Positions 1 through 8,045 of a stretch of DNA of 64,000 nucleotides are shown piece by piece. The position numbers and the translations under genes were made by a program. The notes under the pieces are model-generated. The model worked only from the letters and a program-made list of their open reading frames with translations. It did not search any database and was not told where the DNA came from. Each line of letters begins with the position of its first letter. The first letter of the stretch is position 1. The DNA is from Betaproteobacteria bacterium MOLA814. GTDB lineage: Bacteria > Pseudomonadota > Gammaproteobacteria > Burkholderiales > Burkholderiaceae_C. The stretch lies in assembly GCA_000496475.1 (NCBI GenBank), contig AYMW01000003.1, positions 94,475 to 158,474 of the forward strand, given 5' to 3'.

Positions 1-704
1 GGCCAAGCCTGTAAAGCGACCAACGCCCGCAACGTTGCCGGCTCTTGCCCGTCATCGTTTTGATCAGGGTTGTCTGCTTGTTGATCGGTGCCAGCAGGCC
101 CAGCGGTATCGCCTGCTTGCTCGTCAATGACACCTGCAGTACTGGGCAGCTGCACGCGCCACAGCCTAGCCACATACTCGCTCATGCGGTACAGCACCGC
201 ACCAGCTGGGCCTAGGCCAAACACGCCAAGCACCACAAACGCCAGCCACACGCCAAGAACGTGGCGTTGAGCCGCCAACAATGCCAAAGACAGCACACGG
301 GCTACCCAGTCAGAGCGCTGCGCCTCGGCGCCATCCACTTGCCGCCACTGCGCCAAAGCCGCCAAGGCTTCGTCTTCGCGACCAGCTTGTAAGGCGTCTC
401 TGATGCGAGAGAAGTAATGGCTAAATTGGCGAAAGCCCATGGTGAGGTACAACACGCTGACCAACCACAACCAAGCCAAAGGCCACCAGATAGCCGACAG
501 GAGCTGGTACAACAGCGCACTCAGCAAGGTCGGAACCACAACGGCCACCGACCACCACAACCACACATGCCAAGTCTTAGTGACAAAGACTTTCGAACGA
601 GCGTATAGGGCCCAATGCCTTGACCACTTGTGAAAAACGTTGTCTTCCACCAGCGGCACAAATTGTTCTAAAAGAAAAGCGGTGAGTAATGCAAAAAATA
701 ACAT
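1..704 (-). CDS. CobD/CbiB-family membrane protein (partial, runs off the left edge)
   Basis: The minus strand reads open from ATG at 704 to the window edge (about 234 codons, no stop). The translation begins MLFFALLTAFLLEQFVPL and has several hydrophobic segments and a GLGPAGAVLYRMSEYVARLW stretch typical of the CobD/CbiB family. In cobalamin synthesis CobD/CbiB is a membrane enzyme attaching the aminopropanol arm to cobyric acid. In Burkholderiales a divergent relative sits beside CoA pyrophosphatase, rplS and trmD, exactly as here, without other cob genes, so the real substrate is uncertain. The part visible near base 1 is a hydrophilic, Asp/Gln-rich loop. The start is the first ATG after upstream stops. 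Family is fairly sure, function is not. Confidence 0.75.
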   Translation of the reverse strand, partial: MLFFALLTAFLLEQFVPLVEDNVFHKWSRHWALYARSKVFVTKTWHVWLWWSVAVVVPTLLSALLYQLLSAIWWPLAWLWLVSVLYLTMGFRQFSHYFSRIRDALQAGREDEALAALAQWRQVDGAEAQRSDWVARVLSLALLAAQRHVLGVWLAFVVLGVFGLGPAGAVLYRMSEYVARLWRVQLPSTAGVIDEQAGDTAGPAGTDQQADNPDQNDDGQEPATLRALVALQAW

Positions 705-851
705 TTGACCATCATAGCGTCAGGTGGGTGAGCGCAATAACCAGCTCTCGTTGCGCTATTTTATGTTGGACAGTTTTCTGTAACCTCTTGCCACTTTGCG
801 CGTGATCGCCGACTGTTGCCAGCTTCTATCGGCTGCAGGTAACTTGTAACG

Positions 852-1547
852 CTAGCGCACAGGCGCTAACAAATACTGGTACAGGTTGCGCAGCATGCCG
901 GCAGTCGCGCCCCAAATGTAGTGCTCGTAGCCTTGCGCATCTGTGTAGGGCATGGACCACCAACACCGCTCAACGCCATCACGCACGACCATGTGGTAAC
1001 GGTGGTTGGTTGGATCTGTAATGAAAGCCAACGGCACCTCAAACACCTGCTCAACCTCGCTTGGGTCAGGCTGATAGACCACATCAGAACTTATAAAACC
1101 CACCACAGGAACAATATGGAAGCCAGTTCCCGTGCTGTACTCGCTCAACCGCCCCAGCACCTGAACGGCATGTGCAGGCACACCAATTTCTTCCTGTGCC
1201 TCTCGCAACGCGGCGTCTTCAGCGCTGCCATCAGTTGCGTCAATTTTGCCCCCTGCAAAGGCCACTTGTGCGGCGTGTTGTTTCAAATGTGCAGCGCGGC
1301 GGGTCAGTACAAGGTACACCTGTTCTCGCTCAACCAGGCCTACCAAGACGGCTGCCGGGCGCATGCGCCTTATGTCTGGCCATACTGGCTCTTGAACAAC
1401 ATCAGGCGTCCAAGCCACATGAGAGGCGAAACGTTCGCGAATGGCTTGTGCCGTTAGGCATGCGCCAGCCACAGCTGACTCGACGCGCAAGCTGGGCATA
1501 GCCGCCACATCACGGGGATTAAAACTGAGGGGTGGTTGAGTGCTCAT
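852..1547 (-). CDS. NUDIX hydrolase, CoA pyrophosphatase type
   Basis: 231 residues. The protein has the extended UPF0035/CoA-diphosphatase signature LTRRAAHLKQHAAQVAF (about residues 81-97), running directly into the Nudix box GGKIDATDGSAEDAALREAQ followed by EEIGV (about residues 99-123). The Glu residues of REAQEE are the expected metal ligands. The family cleaves CoA or acyl-CoA to 3',5'-ADP and a 4'-phosphopantetheine, using Mg or Mn in the cytoplasm. Family members usually have AFPGG; here it is AFAGG. It lies between the CobD-like gene and rplS on the same strand, an order conserved in Comamonadaceae. The rplS terminator upstream suggests it has its own promoter. Confidence 0.88.
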   Translation of the reverse strand: MSTQPPLSFNPRDVAAMPSLRVESAVAGACLTAQAIRERFASHVAWTPDVVQEPVWPDIRRMRPAAVLVGLVEREQVYLVLTRRAAHLKQHAAQVAFAGGKIDATDGSAEDAALREAQEEIGVPAHAVQVLGRLSEYSTGTGFHIVPVVGFISSDVVYQPDPSEVEQVFEVPLAFITDPTNHRYHMVVRDGVERCWWSMPYTDAQGYEHYIWGATAGMLRNLYQYLLAPVR

Positions 1548-1663
1548 AAACTGGTTGGTAGTAGCCTTAGCTTACCCAGCTAGGCGCATCAACGCCGTCA
1601 TGTAGGCAACAGCGGTCAAACAAGCCGCCAAGTAAACCCGTCATATAGAAGCGCGTAGGCAAC

Positions 1664-1699
1664 AAAAAAACCGCTTGAGGCACACAGCCTGAAGCGGTT
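1664..1699 (-). terminator. Rho-independent terminator of the rpsP-rimM-trmD-rplS operon
   Basis: Read on the minus strand, AACCGCTT (1699-1692) pairs perfectly with AAGCGGTT (1676-1669). An inner 4-bp stem follows (AGGC at 1690-1687 with GCCT at 1681-1678) and a run of seven T residues comes after the outer stem. It lies 41 bases beyond the rplS stop codon. Confidence 0.85.
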
Positions 1700-1740
1700 G
1701 ATTGCTTGGGCTGCAATGAACAGCCCAGCTAGAAAAAAGT

Positions 1741-2109
1741 TTAAGCCTTTTTCTTGAACACCAATTTTTCTTTGATGCGGGCTGATTTGCCGCTTCGGTC
1801 ACGCAGGTAGTACAACTTGGCGCGACGCACATCGCCGCGGCGTTTGACTTCAATACCAGCGATACGCGGGCTGTACAGTGGGAATGTGCGTTCAACGCCT
1901 TCACCATTGGAGATTTTGCGAACGATGAAGTTGCTGTTTAGGCCGCGGTTACGGCGGGCAATCACCACACCTTCGTAAGCCTGTACACGTTTGCGCGTGC
2001 CTTCAACCACGTTCACACTCACAATCACCGTGTCGCCTGGGGCGAATACGGGGATTACTTTGTTTAGTCTAGCAATTTCTTCTTGCTCTAGTATTGCAAT
2101 TAAGTTCAT
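1741..2109 (-). CDS. rplS: 50S ribosomal protein L19
   Basis: 122 residues. The N-terminus is [20 protein letters not shown], followed by [13 protein letters not shown], the [20 protein letters not shown] core and the L19 signature region [20 protein letters not shown]. Length and sequence match bacterial L19, which sits at the 30S-50S interface. It is the last gene of the minus-strand rpsP-rimM-trmD-rplS operon and is followed by a strong terminator. A 14-bp palindrome, CACAAGG/CCTTGTG (2141-2154), lies in the 114-base gap between trmD and rplS and might fold in the leader mRNA. A short C-terminal tail (VFKKKA) is normal for this group. Confidence 0.97.
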   Translation of the reverse strand: MNLIAILEQEEIARLNKVIPVFAPGDTVIVSVNVVEGTRKRVQAYEGVVIARRNRGLNSNFIVRKISNGEGVERTFPLYSPRIAGIEVKRRGDVRRAKLYYLRDRSGKSARIKEKLVFKKKA

Positions 2110-2223
2110 AAAGTCCTCTTAGTCGATCGTATTTGCGCTACACAAGGCCTTGTGACGCTGAATCTTGCCTATCAAGTCAGTCGTTCATCAAAGCGGCCAA
2201 ATAGAGGATCGGTCTGCCTTAGA

Positions 2224-2997
2224 TTATAGCCCGTTTAAAAACCGCTGATCCCCAGCATCCAGTAAGCCTGCTTGCTCGGCTTTGGCCAGCACATCGGGGC
2301 GTTGGGTGGCCGTGGCGCGCAAGCTTTCTTGCCTGCGGTATTGGGCAATGGCGTTGTGGTTGCCTTGCAAAAGCACATCTGGAACACGTTGGCCCAGCCA
2401 CGCTTCGGGACGGGTGTAGTGCGGACAATCAAGCAAACCATCAATGCTTGGGTTGAAGCTGTCTTGAATATGGCTTTGTTCGTCAGACAGCACACCAGGC
2501 TGTAGTCTGGCGATGGCATCTAGCAACGGAATCGCTGCCAACTCGCCACCAGACAGCACAAAGTCGCCCAAGCTCAATTGGTATGTCACGCAGCCGTCAA
2601 TAAACCGCTGATCCACGCCCTCATAACGGCCACACACCCAAATGGCGTCTTGCTCAGGCTGCGCCCAATGGGTTGCCACCGTGTGGTTAATCGTTTGCCC
2701 TTGCGGTGAAAAGAGCACAACTGGCACAGGGCAGGCGACCCCAACATCAGTCACGTCCAAGCCTCTGTCTGCCAATATGGCATTGCGTGCTTCCAGCAGG
2801 GGCTGTGCTTGCATCACCATGCCCGGCCCGCCACCGAATGGCCTGTCGTCGACACGGCGGTAGTTGCCGCTTGCAAAGTCACGCAACGGCCACAAGCGCA
2901 CATCAACCAACCCCGCCTCGAAAGCCCGGCGCGTGATGCCGTGGGTCATGGCTGGCCCAAACAGCTCTGGAAACAGCGTGATGATGTCTATACGCAT
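2224..2997 (-). CDS. trmD: tRNA (guanine-37-N1)-methyltransferase
   Basis: 257 residues. TrmD uses S-adenosylmethionine to methylate G37 next to the anticodon, preventing +1 frameshifts. Clear motifs in order are MRIDIITLFPELF at the N-terminus, FGGGPGMVMQAQPL, VVLFSPQGQTINHTVA, VCGRYEGVDQRFID and SLGDFVLSGGELAA. The last two form the trefoil-knot SAM pocket, and the Asp after the GGPGM loop region is the catalytic area. The C-terminal domain (about 170-257) contains the usual RPEAWLGQRVPDVLLQGNH stretch. It starts 12 bases after the rimM stop, so the two are translated from one mRNA. Confidence 0.97.
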   Translation of the reverse strand: MRIDIITLFPELFGPAMTHGITRRAFEAGLVDVRLWPLRDFASGNYRRVDDRPFGGGPGMVMQAQPLLEARNAILADRGLDVTDVGVACPVPVVLFSPQGQTINHTVATHWAQPEQDAIWVCGRYEGVDQRFIDGCVTYQLSLGDFVLSGGELAAIPLLDAIARLQPGVLSDEQSHIQDSFNPSIDGLLDCPHYTRPEAWLGQRVPDVLLQGNHNAIAQYRRQESLRATATQRPDVLAKAEQAGLLDAGDQRFLNGL

Positions 2998-3009
2998 GGG
3001 ACTTGGCGC

Positions 3010-3600
3010 TCAGTCGTAGTCTGGCAGCCAGTCCACGGTAATGCGTTTGTCCACCAAACTGACACCATCGATGTATTGGCCTACAAAAGGAATAAGGCGT
3101 TGCAGCTTGGGGTCGTCGGTGGGAGAGGTGGTCACGCACAGCACCGCCTGCGGACCAGTTGACAGCATTTCTTGCACCTGTCCCAACACCTCGCCTTGGC
3201 GGTTGACCACCTCGCAACCTATCAGGTCTACCCAGTAGAACTCGTCATCAGAAGTCAAGGGGGCAAATTCGGAGCGGTTAACCCACACCTCAGCACCCTT
3301 GAGCGAATGGACGTCGTCTCTGTCATCGATGCCATCGAACTGCACCACCAAACCACCAGCGTGCGTTTTGCATTGCGCAACAGCAACGCGCACTGCGCCT
3401 ACAAAACCTGTAAAGGTTTTGGCATACTGGCCAACTGGTGCGAGCAGGTACCATGTTTTTGCCGACAACAACACATCAGCGTCGCTGCTAAAGGGCTGCA
3501 ACTTGCTCCAACCTTTGACGCCCCAAGCGCCTTGCAAGCGGCCCAAAGCGATGCCATCGGTTGGTATATCAGCGGCAATTAAAGCAGTAGGCAAAGTCAT
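3010..3600 (-). CDS. rimM: 16S rRNA processing protein RimM
   Basis: 196 residues. RimM binds ribosomal protein S19 and helps maturation of the 30S head. The N-terminal beta-barrel domain carries IALGRLQGAWGVKGWSKLQP (about residues 18-37), the family signature of G-x-hydrophobic-GxWGVKG. The PRC-barrel domain follows with DEFYWVDLIGCEVVNRQGEV and ends in LIPFVGQYIDGVSLVDKRI then VDWLPDYD. Position between rpsP and trmD matches the universal order. About 99 bases separate it from rpsP, and this gap holds a terminator-like hairpin that may reduce rimM expression relative to rpsP. Confidence 0.96.
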   Translation of the reverse strand: MTLPTALIAADIPTDGIALGRLQGAWGVKGWSKLQPFSSDADVLLSAKTWYLLAPVGQYAKTFTGFVGAVRVAVAQCKTHAGGLVVQFDGIDDRDDVHSLKGAEVWVNRSEFAPLTSDDEFYWVDLIGCEVVNRQGEVLGQVQEMLSTGPQAVLCVTTSPTDDPKLQRLIPFVGQYIDGVSLVDKRITVDWLPDYD

Positions 3601-3644
3601 GGAACGGTGTGCAGGTTCGGTTGTGGGTAGTCTAAAAGAGCCGT

Positions 3645-3677
3645 AAAAAAAGCGTACACACCATGTGGTGGGTACGC
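3645..3677 (-). terminator. Terminator/attenuator-like hairpin between rpsP and rimM
   Basis: On the minus strand GCGTAC (3677-3672) pairs with GTACGC (3657-3652), with an inner CACCA/TGGTG stem, followed by a run of seven T residues (3651-3645). It follows the rpsP stop by 21 bases, yet rimM and trmD continue in the same direction. It is therefore more likely a partial terminator than an operon end. Confidence 0.6.
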
Positions 3678-3698
3678 CTTCATCATGCTGAATGGAAA

Positions 3699-3959
3699 TT
3701 ATTCAGCAGCTTTTACGGCTTTTGCACCTTGTTTGACCAAGCGAGACACAGTGTCTGAAGGCTGGGCGCCAACAGACAACCAGTGGGCTAAACGGTCTTG
3801 TGCAATGCGTAAAGGCTCTTCACCGCCCCTAGCCATCGGGTTGTAAAAACCGATCCGCTCTAGGTAGCGACCATCGCGACGGTTGCGCTTAGCGGCAGCA
3901 ACGATGTTGTAAAAAGGGCGTGCTTTGGAGCCGCCGCGAGAAAGTCGAATGACGACCAT
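3699..3959 (-). CDS. rpsP: 30S ribosomal protein S16
   Basis: 86 residues from the ATG at 3959. The protein begins [20 protein letters not shown] and contains the S16 signature [18 protein letters not shown], then [20 protein letters not shown]. The reading frame is open 26 codons further upstream, but that extension ([10 protein letters not shown]...) has no family support. S16 proteins begin at MV-IRL, so the internal ATG was chosen, with AAAGGA a few bases upstream as ribosome binding site. It is the first gene of the rpsP-rimM-trmD-rplS operon. S16 helps assemble the 5' domain of 16S rRNA. Confidence 0.97.
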   Translation of the reverse strand: MVVIRLSRGGSKARPFYNIVAAAKRNRRDGRYLERIGFYNPMARGGEEPLRIAQDRLAHWLSVGAQPSDTVSRLVKQGAKAVKAAE

Positions 3960-4208
3960 GATTAATCCTTTGGGTGGGGCATGCCGTGACAAATAAAGTC
4001 TGCATGTTCCGTAAATTTTCAAGCGATTGAGACACACGACTGGCCACCCGGCCAGCGAAACGCCACGAAACCCAAGATTATAGGCTAATAAATGAATCAG
4101 CGCCTACTTATCAAACACCGCCGATACCTAGACCCAAAGACCAGATACATTGACTGGGCCAAACGGGCATTGCTCACATAGCGCAAGATCAGCACAAGTT
4201 CATGGACA

Positions 4209-4793
4209 ATGGATGCTGATTCTGCCGACAACACCCCCCACAAACTCCCCATCACCATGCCCGCCGTTGCCCTCACAGTTAGACCCAGCCAACCCCACGA
4301 CTTAGAGGCCATCACAGCCATTTATGGCCACCACGTGTTAACCGGCACGGGTACTTTTGAGACAGTGCCGCCAAGCTTGGCCGATATGACCCAGCGCCGA
4401 GCCGATGTGGTCGACAAGGGCCTCCCGCACCTGGTTGCATCGCTCAACGGCGAGGTACTTGGATTTGCTTATGGCAACTGGTTCAAGCCCCGCCCAGCAT
4501 ACCGCTTTAGTGCAGAGGACTCGGTTTACATTGCCCCTGATCAACAAGGCAAAGGCATTGGCAAAACCTTGATGCGCGTATTGCTAGCGCATATGCAAAC
4601 AGCTGGCATACGTCACGTCATGGCTGTGATTGGCGACTCAGACAACACAGGATCCATTGGTCTGCACAAGGCTATGGGATTTACAGAGGTTGGACGCATG
4701 CACGCTTGCGGCTGGAAGTTTGAACGTTGGCTGGACATCGTGATCATGGAGCGCGCGCTGGGTGAAGGCTGCACCACTGCGCCCAGGGCCTAG
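4209..4793 (+). CDS. GNAT-family N-acetyltransferase, phosphinothricin acetyltransferase-like
   Basis: 194 residues from the first ATG. Similarity to the family begins at LTVRPSQPHDLEAITAIYGH, so the ATG at 4257 (MPAVALTV) may be the true start; neither has a good ribosome binding site. The GTGTFETVPPS segment (about residues 46-56) is characteristic of the PAT/YwnH subgroup. The acetyl-CoA pyrophosphate-binding loop is QQGKGIGKTLM (about 116-126), and C-terminal signatures are GFTEVGRMHACGWKFERWLD. Members acetylate primary amines such as L-methionine sulfoximine or phosphinothricin; the natural substrate here is unknown. It is transcribed divergently from rpsP. Confidence 0.85.
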   Translation: MDADSADNTPHKLPITMPAVALTVRPSQPHDLEAITAIYGHHVLTGTGTFETVPPSLADMTQRRADVVDKGLPHLVASLNGEVLGFAYGNWFKPRPAYRFSAEDSVYIAPDQQGKGIGKTLMRVLLAHMQTAGIRHVMAVIGDSDNTGSIGLHKAMGFTEVGRMHACGWKFERWLDIVIMERALGEGCTTAPRA

Positions 4794-4876
4794 TTGTACA
4801 ACAAACGACTCTCGCCACCACACCGCCAGCTCGGTTCAACGCCGACACACAACACTTACGGGACACCATCAAAGCC

Positions 4877-5374
4877 ATGAACTACACCACCGGACAGATC
4901 AAATCAAAAACCGTAGCCGCCTGGTTGGCGTTTGTATTGGGCGTCTTTGGTGTCCATCGTTTCTACCTGTTTGGCTGGCGAGACATGTGGGCATGGCTGA
5001 TACCCATTCCCACAATTGCGGGTTGGATAGGCTTTATGCGGTTTAACAACATCGGCCAAGACGACACCATCGCCTGGCTTCTCACACCTGTGCTGGGCTT
5101 GTCTATCGCAGGGGCTTGTGCCACGTGCATTTTTTATACCTTGATGAAACCCCAACGCTGGCACCACGTGTACAACGCTCAGGTGCTACCAGCCCCAGAT
5201 GACACACACTCAAGCGGGCTCACCAACTGGCTGAGCATGATGGCCTTGGTGATGGCCTTGATGTTTGGCGCGGTCAGCTTCATGTCCAGCTTGGTCATGA
5301 GCTTCCAAGCCTATTTTGAGAACCAGGTACAGGCAGCCAGAGCCATCAGCCAAGGCACTGATTTAGGCAACTAA
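4877..5374 (+). CDS. TM2-domain membrane protein
   Basis: 165 residues. The N-terminal half is a TM2 domain: KSKTVAAWLAFVLGVFGVHR then FYLFGWRDMWAW, containing the family's conserved G-x-HRFYLG-type turn between two helices. A third hydrophobic segment (about 68-92) and a fourth near 118-141 (MMALVMALMFGAVSF) follow, so the protein probably crosses the inner membrane three or four times. No catalytic residue is visible and no function is established for bacterial TM2 proteins. It follows the acetyltransferase by 83 bases on the same strand and converges on the AEC transporter with only 6 bases between the stop codons. Confidence 0.75.
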   Translation: MNYTTGQIKSKTVAAWLAFVLGVFGVHRFYLFGWRDMWAWLIPIPTIAGWIGFMRFNNIGQDDTIAWLLTPVLGLSIAGACATCIFYTLMKPQRWHHVYNAQVLPAPDDTHSSGLTNWLSMMALVMALMFGAVSFMSSLVMSFQAYFENQVQAARAISQGTDLGN

Positions 5375-5380
5375 ATGGGG

Positions 5381-6349
5381 TTAAACCAACCAAGCCAAGA
5401 CGCTCATCGCCATAGGCAGGCTCACCACGCACAGCGCAGTTGACAACGTCACGCCCGTAGCCACGAGGTCTTGGTTGTGACCATAGCGCTGCGAAAACAT
5501 AAACACGTTGGCGCCACTGGGCAGCGCCGCGCACATGACCAACACAGCGCTGGCCACAGGCGGCATACCAAACAACCACGCGCTCAAACCAACCACTACA
5601 GGCAACACGACAAGCTTGATGGCGAGCATGGGCAACACCTGTACCATTTGGCTTTTACCGCCTTGGTAAAACGTGGTGGCTCCCAACATAATGAGTGCGA
5701 CTGGACTGAACGCAGACGCCAACACCTGCAGGGGTTGATCGACCACCTCGGGCATCGCCCAACCAGTTTGTGCAAACAACAAACCGCAAAAAATAGGAAT
5801 AGGAACTGGATGAATCACCGCCTGCTTGAGCGCTTTGAGTACCGCACGCATCAGGCCTGCTATTGATTGCAAGTAGGTGCCGGTTTGCGACTGATTCGGA
5901 TGCAAACTGAGCTCAGCCACCACCGTGCCTACCGTCAACAAAGTCATGGCGTGAACGGCCACAACGGTGAGCAAGGTGACCAGCCCTTCAGGACCAAACG
6001 CCAACCCGACCAAGGGGATACCAACCATGACAGTGTTAGAAAAAACGGCCCCAAGCCCCCATGTGACACTGGCTACACCCACGCCGCGCCACCACAGCAC
6101 AGCGGCAAGAACAGCCAACGTTGCGCTGAAATAAGCAGCAATAGGTACCAAGTCCAGTTGCTCTAAATGCGTTTGAGACATGGTTCGAAATAGCAGTGGC
6201 GGCATGAACAGGTAAAACACAACTTTTGACATGTCGGCAATAGACGACACATGCAACCAACCCATGCACGCAGCCCACCAGCCCAAGGCGATGAGCGCAA
6301 ATACGGGTATCAAAGCCAGCAACAGCTGGGTTTGATTCAGACTATTCAT
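5381..6349 (-). CDS. AEC-family transporter
   Basis: 322 residues with about ten hydrophobic segments, starting LLLALIPVFALIALGWWAA. The auxin efflux carrier family pattern of two five-helix repeats is visible: the first half has FYLFMPPLLFRTMSQ and SNTVMVGIPLVGLAFG, and the second has PVALIMLGATTFYQGG and AALPSGANVFMFSQRYG. The Asn-Pro/Gly-rich crossover positions (SNTVMVGIPL, LPSGANVF) are the hallmark of the family. Bacterial members export malate, malonate or other small acids, but the substrate cannot be told from sequence. It has the same orientation as msrA upstream, with 32 bases between them. Confidence 0.88.
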   Translation of the reverse strand: MNSLNQTQLLLALIPVFALIALGWWAACMGWLHVSSIADMSKVVFYLFMPPLLFRTMSQTHLEQLDLVPIAAYFSATLAVLAAVLWWRGVGVASVTWGLGAVFSNTVMVGIPLVGLAFGPEGLVTLLTVVAVHAMTLLTVGTVVAELSLHPNQSQTGTYLQSIAGLMRAVLKALKQAVIHPVPIPIFCGLLFAQTGWAMPEVVDQPLQVLASAFSPVALIMLGATTFYQGGKSQMVQVLPMLAIKLVVLPVVVGLSAWLFGMPPVASAVLVMCAALPSGANVFMFSQRYGHNQDLVATGVTLSTALCVVSLPMAMSVLAWLV

Positions 6350-6381
6350 ACAAGGAGGCCTATGAGAACAGACCTATGGAC

Positions 6382-6954
6382 TTAGGCCAAAAACTGCTGG
6401 TGTGTTTGTGTGAACTTGTCCACCTTTGGACGAATGATATAAGCGCAGTAACCGGCTGACGGGTTGTTTTCAAAATAGTTTTGATGGTAGCTCTCACCTG
6501 CCGTGTAGCCTTCTAACATGGCCACCTCTGTTGTGATCATGCCTTGCAACGCTGGCCTAGCAGACTGCAGATCGCCAATAACAGCAGTGGCCACGTCCAG
6601 TTGTCCTGGCGTGGTGCAGTAAATACCACTGCGGTATTGGGTGCCAACGTCATTGCCTTGGCGGTTAAGCGTCGTGGCATCATGCACATCAAAGAAAATA
6701 TGCAATATCTCTTGAGTGGTGATCACCGTTGGGTCAAAACTCAACACCACCACCTCAGCATGCCCAGTATTGCCCGTGCAAACTTGCTCGTAAGTGGGGT
6801 TGGGCACGTGCCCGTTGCAGTAGCCAGACTCCACGCCAACAATGCCACGCACCCGCTGGAACACCCCCTCCACGCACCAAAAACACCCCCCTCCTAGGGC
6901 AATTTGTTGGTGACCATTTGCGGCTTGTCCAAGTGTGATTTGAGTGGTGTGCAT
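6382..6954 (-). CDS. msrA: Peptide methionine (S)-S-oxide reductase
   Basis: 190 residues from the ATG at 6954; a GTG six codons upstream (6972) keeps the frame open but lacks support. The catalytic motif GGGCFWCVEGVFQRVRGI lies at about residues 21-38 with the nucleophilic Cys in GCFWC. SGYCNGHVPNPTYEQVCTG follows, then the HAEVV substrate-binding region with the acidic residue of TGHAEVVVLSFDP, and the YHQNYFENNP motif near the C-terminus. The enzyme reduces S-methionine sulfoxide in proteins with electrons from thioredoxin. The second Cys needed for recycling may be the one in AGYCAYI near the end. Cytoplasmic; no signal peptide. Confidence 0.95.
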   Translation of the reverse strand: MHTTQITLGQAANGHQQIALGGGCFWCVEGVFQRVRGIVGVESGYCNGHVPNPTYEQVCTGNTGHAEVVVLSFDPTVITTQEILHIFFDVHDATTLNRQGNDVGTQYRSGIYCTTPGQLDVATAVIGDLQSARPALQGMITTEVAMLEGYTAGESYHQNYFENNPSAGYCAYIIRPKVDKFTQTHQQFLA

Positions 6955-7054
6955 AGTGGGTTGGTGCAACACATATATGTGCTACTTGAATGAGTGTGTG
7001 TTAAAAAAATTACAAACTTGATTATTGGCTAGTTTCACTGTGCTGTGCGGGCAC

Positions 7055-7951
7055 CTACACAGGCGGCCACGTTTGCAAAAAGGCATTAAGCGCCTCATGG
7101 GCTCTGTGGCTGCGCCAAACGCAATAGGTTTGATTCACTGGTAATGCATCATCGATGGGGGCAAACACCACGCCTGGCACACCCGCACGCTCCAACGCTT
7201 TGGGCACAATAGCCACACCTTGACCTTGGGCCACCAAGCTCACCACGCTCAACCAATGGCGAAGCTCATGCCTGGCCACAGGTTCCCAACCTGCTTGAGC
7301 ACACGTTTGCGTAATCGCATCGAAATAATCTGGAGATACAGCGCGCGCCACCGACACCAACGCTGCTGGCCCAACATCGCACAACGCCACCGTGGCATCA
7401 CGCTTGGCCGAACGCAGGCGGTTGACCAACGCGTGGCTGCTGGACAAGCACAGCACGAATGGCTGACTGGCCACCAAACGACTTTCTAAACCCGTTGGCA
7501 CCAGCGTTGTGTGCACAAAGCCCACATCAATGCGGTCTTGGCGCAATGCCTCTAGCTGTTCGGCAGAGCTTGCCTCGACCAAGCTCACACTGAGTTGCGC
7601 ATAACTGGCCTGAAATGTGTGTAGTCGTTGCGGCAAACCCATTTGCAGCATGCTGCCCACAAAGCCCACACGCAAGCTGCCCGCCAAACCCTGGGCCACA
7701 TCGCGCGCGCCTCTGGCGGCTTGCTCTGCCTGCGCCAGCAAGTCTTTGGCTTTAACCAAAAAAGCATGCCCTGCCGGCGTGAGCTGAACACTGCGGCTGT
7801 CGCGGTCCAACAAGCGCGCGCCAACAGATGCTTCAAGCTGCTGGATGTTCAAACTAAGCGGCGGCTGCGAAATAGCCAAGCGCTTAGCGGCTCGTCCAAA
7901 GTGCAGCTCTTCAGCCAGCACCACAAAATAACGAAGGTGTCTGAATTCCAT
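7055..7951 (-). CDS. LysR-family transcriptional regulator
   Basis: 298 residues. The N-terminal winged helix-turn-helix is textbook LysR: MEFRHLRYFVVLAEELHFGR then AAKRLAISQPPLSLNIQQLE. The effector domain (about 90-298) opens with LRVGFVGSMLQMGLPQRL. It is divergent from glutaryl-CoA dehydrogenase with about 94 bases between the starts, an AT-rich region. LysR regulators usually control the divergent neighbour, so this one probably senses a glutarate- or lysine-pathway acyl-CoA and activates or represses gcdH. That role is inference. The start at MEFRHL is fixed by family alignment. Confidence 0.92.
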   Translation of the reverse strand: MEFRHLRYFVVLAEELHFGRAAKRLAISQPPLSLNIQQLEASVGARLLDRDSRSVQLTPAGHAFLVKAKDLLAQAEQAARGARDVAQGLAGSLRVGFVGSMLQMGLPQRLHTFQASYAQLSVSLVEASSAEQLEALRQDRIDVGFVHTTLVPTGLESRLVASQPFVLCLSSSHALVNRLRSAKRDATVALCDVGPAALVSVARAVSPDYFDAITQTCAQAGWEPVARHELRHWLSVVSLVAQGQGVAIVPKALERAGVPGVVFAPIDDALPVNQTYCVWRSHRAHEALNAFLQTWPPV

Positions 7952-8045
7952 TATTAAAAATAAATATCAATATATACCTTTTCTATATTAGACACATATC
8001 GATCTAAGCGCAACAATGGTGTTTTATACATTTAGCTGCAACACC
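7952..8045. promoter_or_regulatory. Divergent promoter region between the LysR gene and gcdH
   Basis: A 94-base AT-rich stretch separates the two start codons. TATATT at 7984-7989 could be a -10 element for gcdH, but no convincing -35 is visible, which is usual for LysR-activated promoters. A LysR site is expected here but I could not fix one T-N11-A box with confidence. Confidence 0.4.
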
